Part shown: piece by piece, positions 38,631 through 51,600 of the stretch
Layout of the letters: each line of letters begins with the position of its first letter
Position numbering within the stretch: position 1 is the first letter of the stretch
Program-made: the position numbers and the translations under genes
Source of the DNA: Pholis gunnellus
Taxonomy: Eukaryota; Chordata; Actinopteri; Perciformes; Pholidae
Assembly (NCBI GenBank): GCA_910591455.2
Contig: OU342804.1
Coordinates: 22,594,484-22,658,483, forward strand
Reading direction: 5' to 3'
DNA: 64,000 nt
Notes under the pieces: generated by a model
Seen by the model: only the letters and a program-made list of their open reading frames with translations
Told to the model about the DNA's origin: nothing
The model's database searches: none

Positions 38631-41600
38631 AAACACAAGCACAATTATTTAGATCTTTTGAAGAGTGAAGCTGGTTTGTGTGTAGATTTCTTTTTTTTCT
38701 GGACGTTTTTAGACCCGAACTGACCCTGAAAATACACGTAGGAGGAAATAGAGAGAAAGAGAAAGATGGGTCATGTTTGGGGACATTTTTTCATGTGTTT
38801 GAATGCATGATCAAATTCTTTGTGGATACATCACAGATCTGTCATAAATCCTCCTTTTCTTTCCTCTGCCGGCTCTTGTTCATGGTGTGTCTGTGTGTTG
38901 GTCTGACCCGCAGCCCGGGACGCGTCTGACAGAATGCTTGATGCTGCACTTCTTTACAAACAGCCCTGACCAGGCCGCCAGCAGGTCTGCCTGCAGACTG
39001 TTGAATAGAAAAGGCCAACAGGGTTGAACTGAGCTCAGAGGGAGGCAGGGAAACCAGAGCAGAGACAACAGAGCAACGAGGGAAGCGGAAGACGGCCAGA
39101 GACAAACGTCTGCCATGATGTCTAGCTATTTGAAGATGAGGGTGTTGCATTGAGGAAAAAACTCACACAGGTGCTGCAACTGTACAGCACCTGTGATTAC
39201 AGTTACTCTGCCTGCGTGTGTTCATGTCAAATCCAACAGAAAAGAGAAGCTTTGTGACTCAGACTTGTCTTTTATCTGGACTGAATTGAGAGTTTTAGTT
39301 TCCAGTGAAGTGGCAGACATCCACTTCCTCCCCCTTTATGATATTGATATAGTTGTATTAAGAGTTTTTCAGTGGCGTGCCGCGACAGGCCATCACCAGA
39401 AAGAGACAGTGTTTGACTTCCATCCTGTACCTGCTATTGAGCCGTAACTTCTTCCTGATGTAACAAAGCTGACTGTCATGCCTCCCTGCTGCTTTCTACA
39501 GCCGATCAATGGCAAAGCCTGCTGACTGGAGCCTCCCTTTGTTCTATGATTAGCAGCTGTGTTGTGTTGGATGGTGCTTTTATGTGTGTACACATGTGGG
39601 AGGGCAGGTCAGGGGTGTGTGAGTGTGTGCTTCTGTGTATTTAATTGTGTATATATGGAGCTGGAGTAGACATTAAGGTTGGTTGTACACCCTCGACAGC
39701 TGAGCAACAAGGTGGTTGTTTGTGTGTATTAAGACAGATACACACCGTTTGTAATGAAACGGAAAGAAAGAAGAGTGTAACAGCTTTTCTTTTATGTTTT
39801 TCATCGTCTTACTCTCGGTTTGGCCCTCAGAATGTAGCCGACCACTGAGCTGAAAGCTGTTTTAAGAGGTTAATCAAGCGGTAAGAAAAGATGCATCAAG
39901 AGCCTAGAGAGACAAATCTGAGAGGCGTTTTAGCTCATACATGAACTCTTGTTTACAAGAAATTTTAGTCTGAGCACAAAAAAAATCATTTTGATATTAA
40001 GAGCCAGAGTGATTTGTGAAAATTGAAATTAAGTAAATGAAAAATGCAGCCCTGCAGCACAACGTTGCTCGACAACATGTGGCTGTCCAGACAGGGATGA
40101 TGAATGTTTTCATCATTTCATATTGTTATTTTCATATTATTTATTGAATATTTCTATTTTTCATGAAACTCCAAACCATCGCTCAGGTTACACATCGCCA
40201 TTTTTTGCAGACTTTAAGTGGCTGTCGCAGTGAGACGGAGAGAGAGAAAAAGGACAGTTGTAGACAGCAGAGATTATAGTTGGAAGGAAAAAGTTGAATA
40301 AAGAGCATTAGCGGTTATTATGGATGACATTTTATGGGAGCTGTGGTTTTCTAAATGCTAACAAATGAATCTTTGTTTAACTTTGTCAAATCAGGTAAAG
40401 TGTTCAAACTGAAATGACAAGAATAGATATTCATTTAAGTTAGAATATGGACAGTAAAGCCCTGAGTGTATATAGAACTAAGTGCTTGTCCGATATGTCA
40501 GATTCATTGCATCTCTTTCCTCAGAGGAGCAACATCTTCAGTGGATGTTTACGTCAAATGCTTCGCATTGATTTATTTTTTGTTGCACTTTGTTGCATTT
40601 AGTTTCATCAATACGACAACTTTTTCACTTCAGGCAAGCCTAGAATGTGCTTTTGCAATATTGCGACTTTTTAATTTAAATATCTGGTGTTTCCACTTAA
40701 GTTTATACCAATGCATAAATTGAAAAGACATAATTACACTTTGTGAGAGCAGACTTTCCCCCCTTACCTTCGATTGTTGCCATCTGACATAAACACTTTT
40801 CTCTTAGACGTCAGACATCTTAGATGCTGTTCAACCAGAGTGTATAAACCACTGAGAGCTTGAATACCAAGGAACACGTATCACTTTTTCAGGAAGGTTG
40901 ATGAAAAGAAAAAAGAAAAAACGTATTAAGACATTTCATTGAATTAGCTGGAAGCTGCTGGAACGGCCGGAGGCTACGTCAATACTTCGTCTCTCTATCT
41001 CATCCGAAGTACAGCGACAATACCGCATTATGAGACAAATACACCAATGTCCTGGTGGAAGTGGGTAACGAGGATGAAATGTCTTGTTTGGATAAATGAG
41101 CCGTGAGGATAAACGAGCCCGGTCAGAGGTCAAACCTTTACAGCAGTTAATGGCCAACAACAGGTCACTAGATCAGTAGAAAACACATACACATTACACA
41201 CAAACAATCCTTCAGCGTCTAGCAGTGATCAGATTTGTCACCTGTAATGTAGTCGCTGTTGTCTCCTGGTGGAGTGCGGCAGCATAATCTTAAAGTCATT
41301 TTTCATTGTTAATAGCCTGAATGATGCATTTCCTCGTGGTGTCCTGCTCTGCCTGTTGTTTCATCGATGCCGATGGGACTGGCCACAGGGAGACGTGCCA
41401 AATAGTTAATCTCTGGACAAATTCCAAGGACTTTGTATGCGTATGCATGCCCCTCTGTGTGTGTGTATATGAGTGTGAGAGACATAAAAACGATGATGGA
41501 GAAGGAGAGAACAGACTGATTGATCTGACAGTGTAACACATCTGCCTTTTAGAGGAGCCTCAGTGGGAGTTTTATAAATGCAACAAGCCTCCAGAAAAGA

Positions 41601-42664
41601 CAGGAGGGGATCTTATTTTCTCTCCACAGCTGAGGTCTGTGCACACCTCGCGGGTAGGTTTTCTTATTGCATTACTGTTTCTTCAGATTCAGAAAATAAC
41701 AATATCAATCCCCTTATTAGGTGCTTTACTAGCCTTGTTGCGTCTTTCCCTATCTGTTATCTTTGCTGTGGTGCATTGGAATGGTATTGCAGAGACAAAT
41801 CAGTTTCTTGCTGAAGGAAACATTAGTAAAAGCTCATTTATTTTCAAACTGTCCTGGGGCAGTTTCTGTTTTTTTCTCTCTTAATTCACAAGTTGATTTT
41901 TCTTTTTTTTCTGTTTGGATTTTATGAAATATGCTTTATACAAGAAAAAGAAGAGAGCATTTATGCAAAAAGGGGAGTGGAGTAGAAAGTAAGAGGGACA
42001 TTGCTGCTGATTTGGATCCCGCGCTGCAGGGGATGATGGGGGATCTGTGGGTGTTTGCTCAGCATGAAGGAGGCCAGTCGCCCCCCGGGCCATCAGCTCC
42101 TCCCTCAGGTTGATATTTCAGCTCCCTCTTCCTTCTCTCCAGCTCAGAGTGTTTCTTTTGGCATCCCTTCAGCTTGGTTAGCATGCCTCAACCCCCACAC
42201 ACCCTCACATAATCTGTACTCTTCTTGATCCGACTCGCTGCCCATTTCTGTCCCTGGAGGTTGCATCTCTGTGGGATCCATGTTTCAGCTGGTACTAGAG
42301 TCAACGTCTCTGCCACTTTCAGGTTTCAGGAGTTTGCACACGTCTGTCGTAGAAACCTGGAATGTATTTTTTTTTGGTTGGTTCCCCTCCGAGTTTCTGT
42401 TTCACAAATTCCTCTTTCTGCACTTTCTAACTGCCATGTTTCATCTTTATATTTGGTGAAACACAGAAAAACACATCAGCAAACCATTTGTACTTTAATA
42501 CCTCCTTATTTAGCGCAGGCCCAAGCACTGCAGTGCAAAACCTAAAAATATGCTGCATACAAGCTTTTTTGCAGTGATCAATACCCAACAACTGTGCTTA
42601 GTAAGGGAGGACCAGAGCCAGGGAAACTGTGTCCGGGTATTTTTAGAACTGAAAAGCTCAGCTG

Positions 42665-42936
42665 ATCGACAGAGAATCGACTGTTGTGATAATCGATTAG
42701 TTGTTTCAGTCAACAGTTCCTGCTCCTCCATTGTGATGATTCGCCACTTTTCTCTGTGTCACATCTTTGTAAACTCTCTTTTGGGTTTAAACTGTTTGAG
42801 CAACAAAACAAGAAATTTGAAAATGTCATCTCGGGCTCGTAGAAATTGTTCCGAGTACTTTTTTTCAAATCGTCACGTTTTGTACAATAAACGATACACC
42901 AAGAATATAATCAGCAGATTAACAATAATTAAAAAG
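42665..42936. mobile_element. Decayed hAT-type fish repeat (aatcgattag family), both ends truncated
   Basis: The segments gataatcgattagttgtttc, ctctcttttgggtttaaact, aacaaaacaagaaatttgaa and cagcagattaacaataatta match in order the abundant fish repeat whose terminus reads AGGGCTGCAACTAACG. Neither terminus is preserved here. Identification is from memory. Confidence 0.7.
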
Positions 42937-43610
42937 TAAATATTTCAAAATGAGCACATCATATCCCAGAGTATGCTGTGCTGATGTGCAAAGTTTGGTA
43001 ATACATCTTAAAAAATCTCTGTGATGTGATAATAATGTGAGAAACATTATTTTAGAGGTGATGTAAAAAAACAATGTTGTTTGCACATTAACACATTTTA
43101 TATTTTCAATTTGTCTTCTACAGCGTTACTTTTTTAAAATCCTATATCCGTCATAAAATAAGTTGTGGACATGATATCGGACAGTTCTCCAGCTTGCAGG
43201 ACATTAAGATGTTTTATGTGCCATGAAACATCTCACAATAAAAGAGCCTTTTCAGCAAAGAGGTCAAAATGCTTCCAATCAATGAAGATAGCAATCACAT
43301 AACACATCATCTTAAGTGCTGCAGAAAATAACAGCCAACAATCAGCAACAGAATGAAGACAGACAAGAGGCCTAACACCTAAATCAGTTGTTGCAATGTG
43401 AAACAAATGAAGCTTTTGATCCAGGATGGAAATGGAAGCATCTTGATACGATGACAAGCTCTAACTGTGGAATTAAGAAGCAGTACTCTTATTCAATATC
43501 GACTTTGACTAGGACCTCGTCATGGTTGGTTACTATGGTAGCCAGAGACAGCTTGTTACCAGTCAGCATCAGTTGAGGGAGGTGAGAGAATGAGGGGGAT
43601 GGGGGAGTAT

Positions 43611-43635
43611 CTCTCTCTCTCTCTCTCTCTCTCTC
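43611..43635. repeat. (CT)n microsatellite
   Basis: 12-13 CT units. A (GA)n run of similar length lies 110 bp downstream at 43746-43768, so the two could pair. Confidence 0.95.
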
Positions 43636-43745
43636 CTAATGAAACAAGATTTAAGGGGAAGAAGAAACTATTGTAAGAAAGGGAACGAGCTGTAGCACAT
43701 GAGGATAAGAGCGTCTTCATGGGTGAGATGACTGACAGGCTGTGT

Positions 43746-43768
43746 GAGAGAGAGAGAGAGAGAGAGAG
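43746..43768. repeat. (GA)n microsatellite
   Basis: 11-12 GA units, the reverse complement of the CT run at 43611-43635. Confidence 0.95.
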
Positions 43769-45831
43769 AACAATAAATATGAAAACACAGGAACAACAAA
43801 GGCTTCAGAAGAGGCTTCTATTAGCAGAACGAGGAGGGAGAGTGCAATGTTTTGGTTGAAGTCGATTACAGCTGTGGTTCAGTGGAGTAATGAGTCTGGC
43901 CGTGTCTCTTGCTTATGTATCCCTCTCGTTAGCTGGTACTGGAGGACAAAAACAGTGTTTTGACAATTCTAGTTTAAATGTGTGTTTGTGTGCAACAGCT
44001 CACTGGCTTCTCCTGCACTTTCTGAGCAACTGGACAGCAGTTAGACCGGACAGGAAAATAAGTGTGAGGCCGGGTCTGTATTCAGCGCCATCTTTGGAGC
44101 TGCTACTTGTTTCTTCCAGTCTTGTATCTGTTTCTTTCTGCACATGTTCCTCCTGTACAGCTTATTCACCATCGTCATTAGAGAGGGACTTGTTGGTTGC
44201 CCCCAGCAATATGTTCAGATATTTTGTAAGAGTGAGATACTGCATACAAAAACACTTCCCTCTATGAATTAAATTGACATTGGATGATTCTGTGGCATGG
44301 ATGCCTGAGACGGAAGTTTGCATCCTTTCTCAGACCAATAATTTGTTTTTTAATATTTCCCAATTTACGGTGGCCCTGAGAGCTCAACACACTGAAAACA
44401 CTCAAGGAAATGAAGAAAACATCTTCACCAATTTATGTGCACCAATGTGCTGCTTTTTTTCCCCTCAATGCTGCCAAGTGAGAAAACACAACCAAATATA
44501 GCAACTCGCTGCTCGTCATTTCTGCTTTGTTCTGTGTGATTTGTCACTTGTCTGTATCTGTATTTGGTTTTGTTTTGTTTTCAACCTGGTGAAGATGTTT
44601 TTTGTGTGTTGACTATTTGCATGAGTTTTCTAGTCCATTTAAAGTGAAATTAATCTTATTCATATATGAAGAATATTCAAACAAGATAAACAGATTATAT
44701 TTTGAAATGCAATAAAAGAAAAACAGGTGATGCTCAATGAGCAAACATGTCAGTCAAATCTAAAATATGATAAAGTTTCGTTGTCTGGCTGTATGGGCAA
44801 AGTTTAACTTGCATTCTTTCATTTGTGCAATAGAGACTTATGAGTCACTTACATAGGAATAATTATATACTGTGGTTTTGCAGAATTGTCCAACATCAAC
44901 GTTGTGCTGGATTGAGGTTCCAACACATGAAAGGAGACCTCTGAGCGTGTTTGATGAGTCTGTATGTGTGGGGATGATGCAGCCTGCGTCGTTGAACAGC
45001 TGGAGTTATGAAACAACAGAGAACCTGTGGGCTTCAAACATGGCAAGGCAGCAGTCTTTTGAAACATGACAATTATTGATGATTTGATCCAAATGTCACA
45101 CTGTCAGAAAGAGGCCGAGCAGAGTTGAACTAAAGCATGTTGCTGCTGCAGCAACCTGTACGGAAGCATTACAGTAAACTACTTTATAAACAATTATAAT
45201 ATGATTAGGCATCAATGATTAAATTAGCATGTTTTCCTTTCTTTTTGTTTTTGCATTGTCATCTTTGCTCCTGAGTTTGGAGGGATCACTTCTGTCTGCA
45301 CTGCAGCCCTTGTTGCTGCAGACTCCCACCACTCTTGTCTTGGGGAGGGAATAGACAGAAGCAGAGAGTGTAGACTGACCAACCGGAACAAGTCGCCAGT
45401 GCTGCAGCACGAGCTTCACCAGTGAACAAAAGTAATTGTGTTTGATGAGGCTGGAAGCACCACTGTCAGGGACAGAACCCTGGTCTCTGCAGTGTTGCAC
45501 CACCCAGGCCCTTCAATCAACCAGCTACCGTTAGACTAGTATCTGGACCCCCTTTTTATTCAGGCTGGTTCAAATGTGAATCTTTTTAAGGTGGATGAAA
45601 ATGTACAAACTGTATGTGTTTGTATTGTGAATCTGCTCTGTTACATTTGGGTAGAATGTACTTCTCATTACAACATTATGGATGTAGTTTTTGAGTTTTC
45701 ATCCAAATATTCAACATTTAGAACTTAAAAGAATAATGCTGTATTCACACAGGATGGGAACGACAGGAAAACCTCCCATTAATCCAGGTTGGAAGTGTTT
45801 ACACATTATTCCAAGATGGTTACCAGTAGGC

Positions 45832-46322
45832 CTGTGACGACAACTAATTTTGTTGGATGACTCATTGTCCCAAAAATATTGTTATTGTTGTTTTAAGACT
45901 ATTTTATGCCACTATAATATAATGATAAAATAGCATAATAATACAAGTCTACCCTTTTTAAAAGAGCAATGAACTTAATTCTTAAAAATATTCACACATT
46001 GGAATTGGAATGTGAAAAAAGATTTAATTATCGTAAATAAATAAAACATAAATATAATAAAACCACACAACCAAAACGATAAATAAACTGGACCTTCTGG
46101 TTTCTTTAGCAAAAATGTGCAACGTGTTCGATATGTCCAAGTCCTATGATGGCTGGGAAAACCCTTTATTCTGGCATCATGTTGGCTAAAATGTTGGTGA
46201 CTTTCTTATGTAACAAACAAACATGTAAACACAACGGGCAATAGCGAGGTCATAAAAAATGATGTTGTATGATAAGTCGATAATCTAATAATGATGGTCA
46301 TCATGTCCATAGTCACACCCTT
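45832..46322. mobile_element. Decayed hAT-type element (taggcctgtgacga family), about 490 bp
   Basis: Starts taggcctgtgacgacaac and ends atgatggtcatcatg then gtcacaccct. The interior motifs agagcaatgaacttaattct, ttcacacattggaattggaa and aacgggcaatagcgaggtc recall a common fish hAT family. The ends are only loosely inverted (GGYSTGTGAC), and no clear target duplication remains. Confidence 0.68.
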
Positions 46323-47660
46323 TAGAAACCCGTAATTACTTTGTGTCGCAGTTTAACAAGAGAAACCAGATACAAACTGCACCGCTCCGTTTGACTAAGA
46401 TGAATGGGTTGTAATTGAGTTAATATTGGATTTTATTTAGATATAACTGCCAGTGGCGACGGGGCTTCGTTGACACTTTATTTCAGGTATGGCTGCTTGT
46501 AATTACGGTCTGAACAATATGACACCAATGTGGCATCAGGAGCTTAGACTTTGCATATCTCACCTTCCTGTACTTCTGTTGCAGAACGCAGAGGGGATGA
46601 GCTAAAGCACGTTTAATTAGGGCGCTGTCTGCGTAGCCCTGCAGTGCTTACTCCAATAACACAAATTACTCAAACACAACTTGCAGCAGGAGCAGTTGTG
46701 CAACTCTGCTGTGGAGCAACACCCCGAGCTCTGCTCATTCCCAGCAGATAAATACAAGGGATCTTCGCTTTTTGTCACTGCATTATGTGTTTTATACTGT
46801 ATGTGACTCACAGGATTTTGTGTTGACTTTTGGGTAATAATGTTTGTGCCACTCATGTCAATTCCTCCTTCTCCCTCTTACTATCTCTCTTGCAATAAGA
46901 CAGTTACCAGCGTGGTTTAGTAATGGAAGAAGGAAAAGATGCAAAGTGACAAAGTGTTGCACTTGTGGCAACATCCATCGTAGATATTCCTCATTAAAAC
47001 TGTAGCTGATTTTTAAGTGGAGAGGAGCAAATGTGTGTTCATGTGTGAGATGAATAACAGGAGAGTGTAAGACGTGTTGACACGACTCCCATTATTAGCA
47101 GCCTCACATCGTAGTGTGTCTGACTCTCACTCTCCGCTGTGACACTTTCCAAGGTCAGCTGATGTTCGCATCCACAGTGTTTTTTTTAAAAATTCCTAGT
47201 AGCTCTCTGTTTCTCTCCAGCAACATTTTGAAATGTGCTCTCCACTGAGCAACAAGGCTGCCTTTCCTTTCTACCCAGCCTCAGTCTGAGGAGTGCAAAT
47301 GAAGAGCAGCAGGTCTCCAACACGCCCGCTCAATGCATCGATTCTCTTCATGTGGCATTGACTTGTTCTTCATCCAAGGCCGTGCTGGGGTTTCGTAAGA
47401 ACTACCCCTCCTCTTTTATAATTGAGTGTAGCACCGAGGAGGCACTCCCACATGATTTAAGTCGGTGTTGTTTGTGTTGGAGAGTGAGATATCAAGGTGA
47501 AGAATATTTGAGTAGTGCATACTCAAAATGACTCTGGGGTTCAATGTGATTAACACTGGATTTTTCTTCACAGGCGAGTCGAGGCTGAAAGGTCTGCATT
47601 TGTAAGAAACAAAGAACAAGGGGAGATTGATTTAAGATTTTTTAAGGGTTTGCAAAGTAA

Positions 47661-47703
47661 GAGAAGATTGAGCCCACTCTCTGAGAGTGGGCTCAATCTT
47701 CTC
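47661..47703. repeat. Perfect 21-bp inverted repeat with 1-nt centre
   Basis: The left arm GAGAAGATTGAGCCCACTCTC (47661-47681), a single T, and the exact reverse complement (47683-47703) make a 43-bp near-perfect palindrome. The right arm continues into a common fish repeat. Confidence 0.97.
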
Positions 47704-47768
47704 ATCTAACTCTCTGCCAGAAAGAGAATTAGCATATTTTCCCAAAATGTCAAACTATTCCTTTTAAG
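47683..47768. repeat. End of a dispersed fish repeat
   Basis: The string tcttctcatctaactctctg, then agcatattttcccaaaatgtc and aaactattcctttt, resembles from memory the end of a very common spiny-rayed fish repeat (tctcatctaactctcrgcaag). The remainder of the repeat is not present upstream. Confidence 0.55.
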
Positions 47769-48410
47769 GCTTACACTGTATACATTTGAATTGCTTGCCT
47801 TATCTGAATTTCACAGATGGTTTGAAGTTTTCAGCAGACCAACGGCTGCACTCACATCAGACAAGGTCACACCCACTGCTGTGGTGGAGGTGTTGTTCAC
47901 CATTTGGATTACAGGGATAATCCCTTTATTATTTGACAATATGTTACCTGAGTCTGGTCTGACCTCTACAGTGATGTGATTGTGTGCCCAGGGTCTGTTT
48001 GTGCTGTGCAGAGTTTGTGTGCGGGCCTGTGTTTATATGCTGTTTTCCACACAGAGATGATGGTTTCGCCTTTTCTCTGTATGTGAGTTATTGCCTAAAC
48101 CAAGACACGGTTATATGATCTTTGCCTGTGATTTGATCAATAGACAAAATTACCACAGCCTCCCAAAAGGCCAATATTGTTGTGTGGTAAATGGAAATGC
48201 ACTGCTACATGAGCAATGCTCTCTCCCAAAGTAATCCACATTGATTTGTGGGGCCACTTTGATAAATTGAGGGGGTTTTAGGTTTAGTGTTGGTCCATTG
48301 CACGGTGCTCAGTTCCCTCTGGGTGTTTGAATCTATACCTAACACCGACCTCTTTCAGGGCCCTGTGAAAAAGTACCAAAATCATATAAAATGTTGTATT
48401 TTAGCAAGGG

Positions 48411-48610
48411 ATGCTCCGATCAAATATTGTTTCAAACCAAGACTATTTGAGTACTTGCTGATACCAAGTACTAATATGAAAAACATGTTTAATTTTCATC
48501 TGATGTTCGTCACTTTATGACTGTAACAAATCAAATACACAACATGATTCTGATGCTGACAATTCAAAATTCAACTTTGTGTTTCCTGATACGAACAGAG
48601 CACCGTTTGC
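48411..48610. mobile_element. Possible decayed hAT-type fragment
   Basis: The string agggatgctccgatcaaat resembles the TAGGGATGCWCCGATC terminus seen at 4380-4698, and gctgataccaagtact fits the body of such elements. There is no matching second end, so this is weak. Confidence 0.4.
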
Positions 48611-51600
48611 AGTATGGATGTTAATAATTAACCGTTTAACCATCAGTTAAAGAGTGAAAAGAAAACTCTGAGCAGCAGCTTGTCACCTAAAGGAGAACAG
48701 CATTGGTCCACCTTAAAGGTCAGTCCACCTTAAAAGCACTAATTATCTTCACTTTGATCATCAGCTGGCCGATGAGCAAGACTGGGAAACTAAGCTTGGG
48801 TCTCCTCACGGGTCTCCTCACGGGCATTTATTTAACGACAAATAAACTTTACACACACTGCACCGCTTTGTTCACAGCTGTAACATTACTGTTAACTTCG
48901 TACTCACTGACACACTCGCTGACATTACCGGGCGGGTATGAGTATGCCATGCAGACAACCTTGCAGCTCAAATAGATAATGTAGACAAACTGAGGACAAT
49001 CTGTTTTAATGGATTTAACCTGTTTTGTGCATCCGGTTATCGTCGCGGCTGAATTCATGAGAGGGTCACGTCAGGTTGCCGTAGTACACAGCAGCAGGAG
49101 TACAAATACATGTAGTCTTTGTACTTTGTTTGTTCAGGTATTAAATTCAACTTTATTTCAGACTCATGAGTCCATATAGCAAAAAAATAAAATAAAATAA
49201 AACAAAAACACAAATACAATAACAATATATATTCAGTTGGAGCTACTGTAAATGGGATATATTAATATTTTAATCAGTGCAGCTGCAGCCAACTGCTTTT
49301 TCTCTCCATTAAAATACTCTCGAATGCAGAGTGTGTGTGCAAGTCAGGTGACATTTACCTTATGCATTCAGTACTGCTTTATTTGTGGTGGGACAGAAAT
49401 GAATGGGGGCATTTCTCCTTGAAAGTTAATCACAAAGCCGTGAAATAAAAAATCAAGGGGCAAAATAAGCACAACTGCACAGAGGCGGCAGTAAAACACA
49501 ATGCTGACTCCACACAATGCACCGCACTGCATCAACATCAAACAAAACAGCTGATCTACTGAATCTAACTACAACCTTCAGAGGTGGAAGGTGTGCTGGT
49601 CTGGGACAGGGAGAGGGGAAAACCGAATCATCCTTTTACAGCAGGAGTAGCTGTAAATAGTAAAGAAAAATGATGATACTTTTGATTACGACCATCAAAT
49701 CACAGTGAAAATATTTTGCACACTTACTAGTAGGTACAAGGGAAAAAGTACAGTGAATAAGGAAAGGTAACGGACATTATTTTACGGTCTGCATAACCTT
49801 TAACTACACTTAAATTACTGTGAAAAGGGGGCCACTTTATTCAGCAGCCCACATACCCGGCATTTACAATCAATAAACATTTGAATCAATGAACATTTTT
49901 ACTCAAGTGTCCTTTCTACTTGCATATTATGCCCAGTAAGTGTTTATCCCCCAGATATACTGAATAATTACACTTTAATTAGCGAGCTGTAACCTGAAGT
50001 TTTACCAGGAGAACAAATGTCAGCAGTACAAATGAGAGTTTGCCAAAATGTTTTTATGCTCTATAAAAACTGCCCCTGAGAAAAAAAACATAAATCACAC
50101 TGCTTGGCAAAGGATTTTTGCCCTCAGGGCGTTCTCAAAGCAATACGATATAGCAGATTTATTAAAGGGATGTATTTCTGTGTAAAACTGAGAGCTTGGC
50201 AGGAGGGTAAAATAGAGATGATACCAGTTATTCTCGGAGGACATTTGAGACATACATTGAAACACAAACTCACACCGATACATCCCAGTGGATCAAATAT
50301 AGAGGTAATTAAGAGGCAGCGATCTCAGGTGAAGTCACCGAAAGCTGCGCTGATGTAACACTGACATTTGCTCATCTGGTTTCAGCTGCTCTCTTTGTTA
50401 TATTTCTAATCTTCCTTTAGCTGTGTGTAATGCGGCGTAATCACATGTAAAGTGTAACTAACATTCCTGGGTGATAATTGTGCTTGACCACACTGGCCAC
50501 ACATCTTCAACGAGTTGGGAGTCAGCGGCCCTCATTTGATCATGCTTTCCTTGATGAAATGATGAATGTGCTGTGTGGACAACTGCGGTCACATGAAGCT
50601 GAGTGTGTTCATTGGTGTGACGCATGCTTTTCTTGGGTGTTGTCGTACAATTATTCTGATAGTGAGCTGGGAAAACATCTCACAACCCCCCTCTGTTAGA
50701 GCTGGCTGTTAAAACTCTGGCAACATTTAGATCAGCTTCTATTGTGTGTCTATTTGTGTTACAAAAAAAAAAAGAAAAGTGGAAAGTGTGCAGGGTTTAA
50801 AGGATTATCCTTACTTTTATCTTTGAAAATAATCAGTTTTTCAGAACATTTGAAGTAAAAAACTACTATAAATCTGTAGCATGAGCTATTTCAGTCTCTG
50901 TGTGTAGAAACAATGTGGCGGCTTCTGAAATTAATAAAAGAGCATGTCGTAGGGATGCCAGCTTCCTAGTTAAATTACAAGGCAGGTGTATGTATGTAGC
51001 AGGCGGATGTACATGGTGCCAACAAATGCATTTTTGGGGCTTGAGGCTTGACCTCTGCTCACTGAGAAAATAGGCTTTTCCAGAAATATGTCTATATTTG
51101 TATAGCGTGTATACAAGCAAAACAAAAATGCTAAAAACAAAATGCAAATGCATAAACCAAAACAGTGAAGTTTTGGGCCGAACTCTGGGCTAAACAATGA
51201 GCTGAAACTCTCTGTAAAGCCCAAGAGGAGCTACAGATTCAGGTGATAAAAATCCCCACGTGAAAGCTGTTTCATGGTGTCACATTGTTTTCATATTTGA
51301 TACATTAATGTTCTAAAAATATATCATAGCCGCTTTGGAGAAAATAGTTACCAATGGAAGTTACTTTCATCCATTCATTTGTTTTCTCTGTCCGTTACCA
51401 TTTATATGTTTTATTTTTTGGGGCTTCGTGGTGAGCACACTTACATGTATGCAGAGATCCTCCTTCTTTTAGTTGCACAAACCAGGCATAAAAACATTTT
51501 GACAACTTTTCTGTCTGCAGTTTCCTTTCTGGTTGTGTTAAATATGCAACAACTTACAACCATTGTGCAGACACATCTTCTGACAGACCATTGAAACATT

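Noticed and set aside
47905..47930. Homing-endonuclease-like site (acagggataatccc)
   Set aside because: It resembles part of an I-SceI-type site only by a short chance match, with no nuclease or intron nearby.
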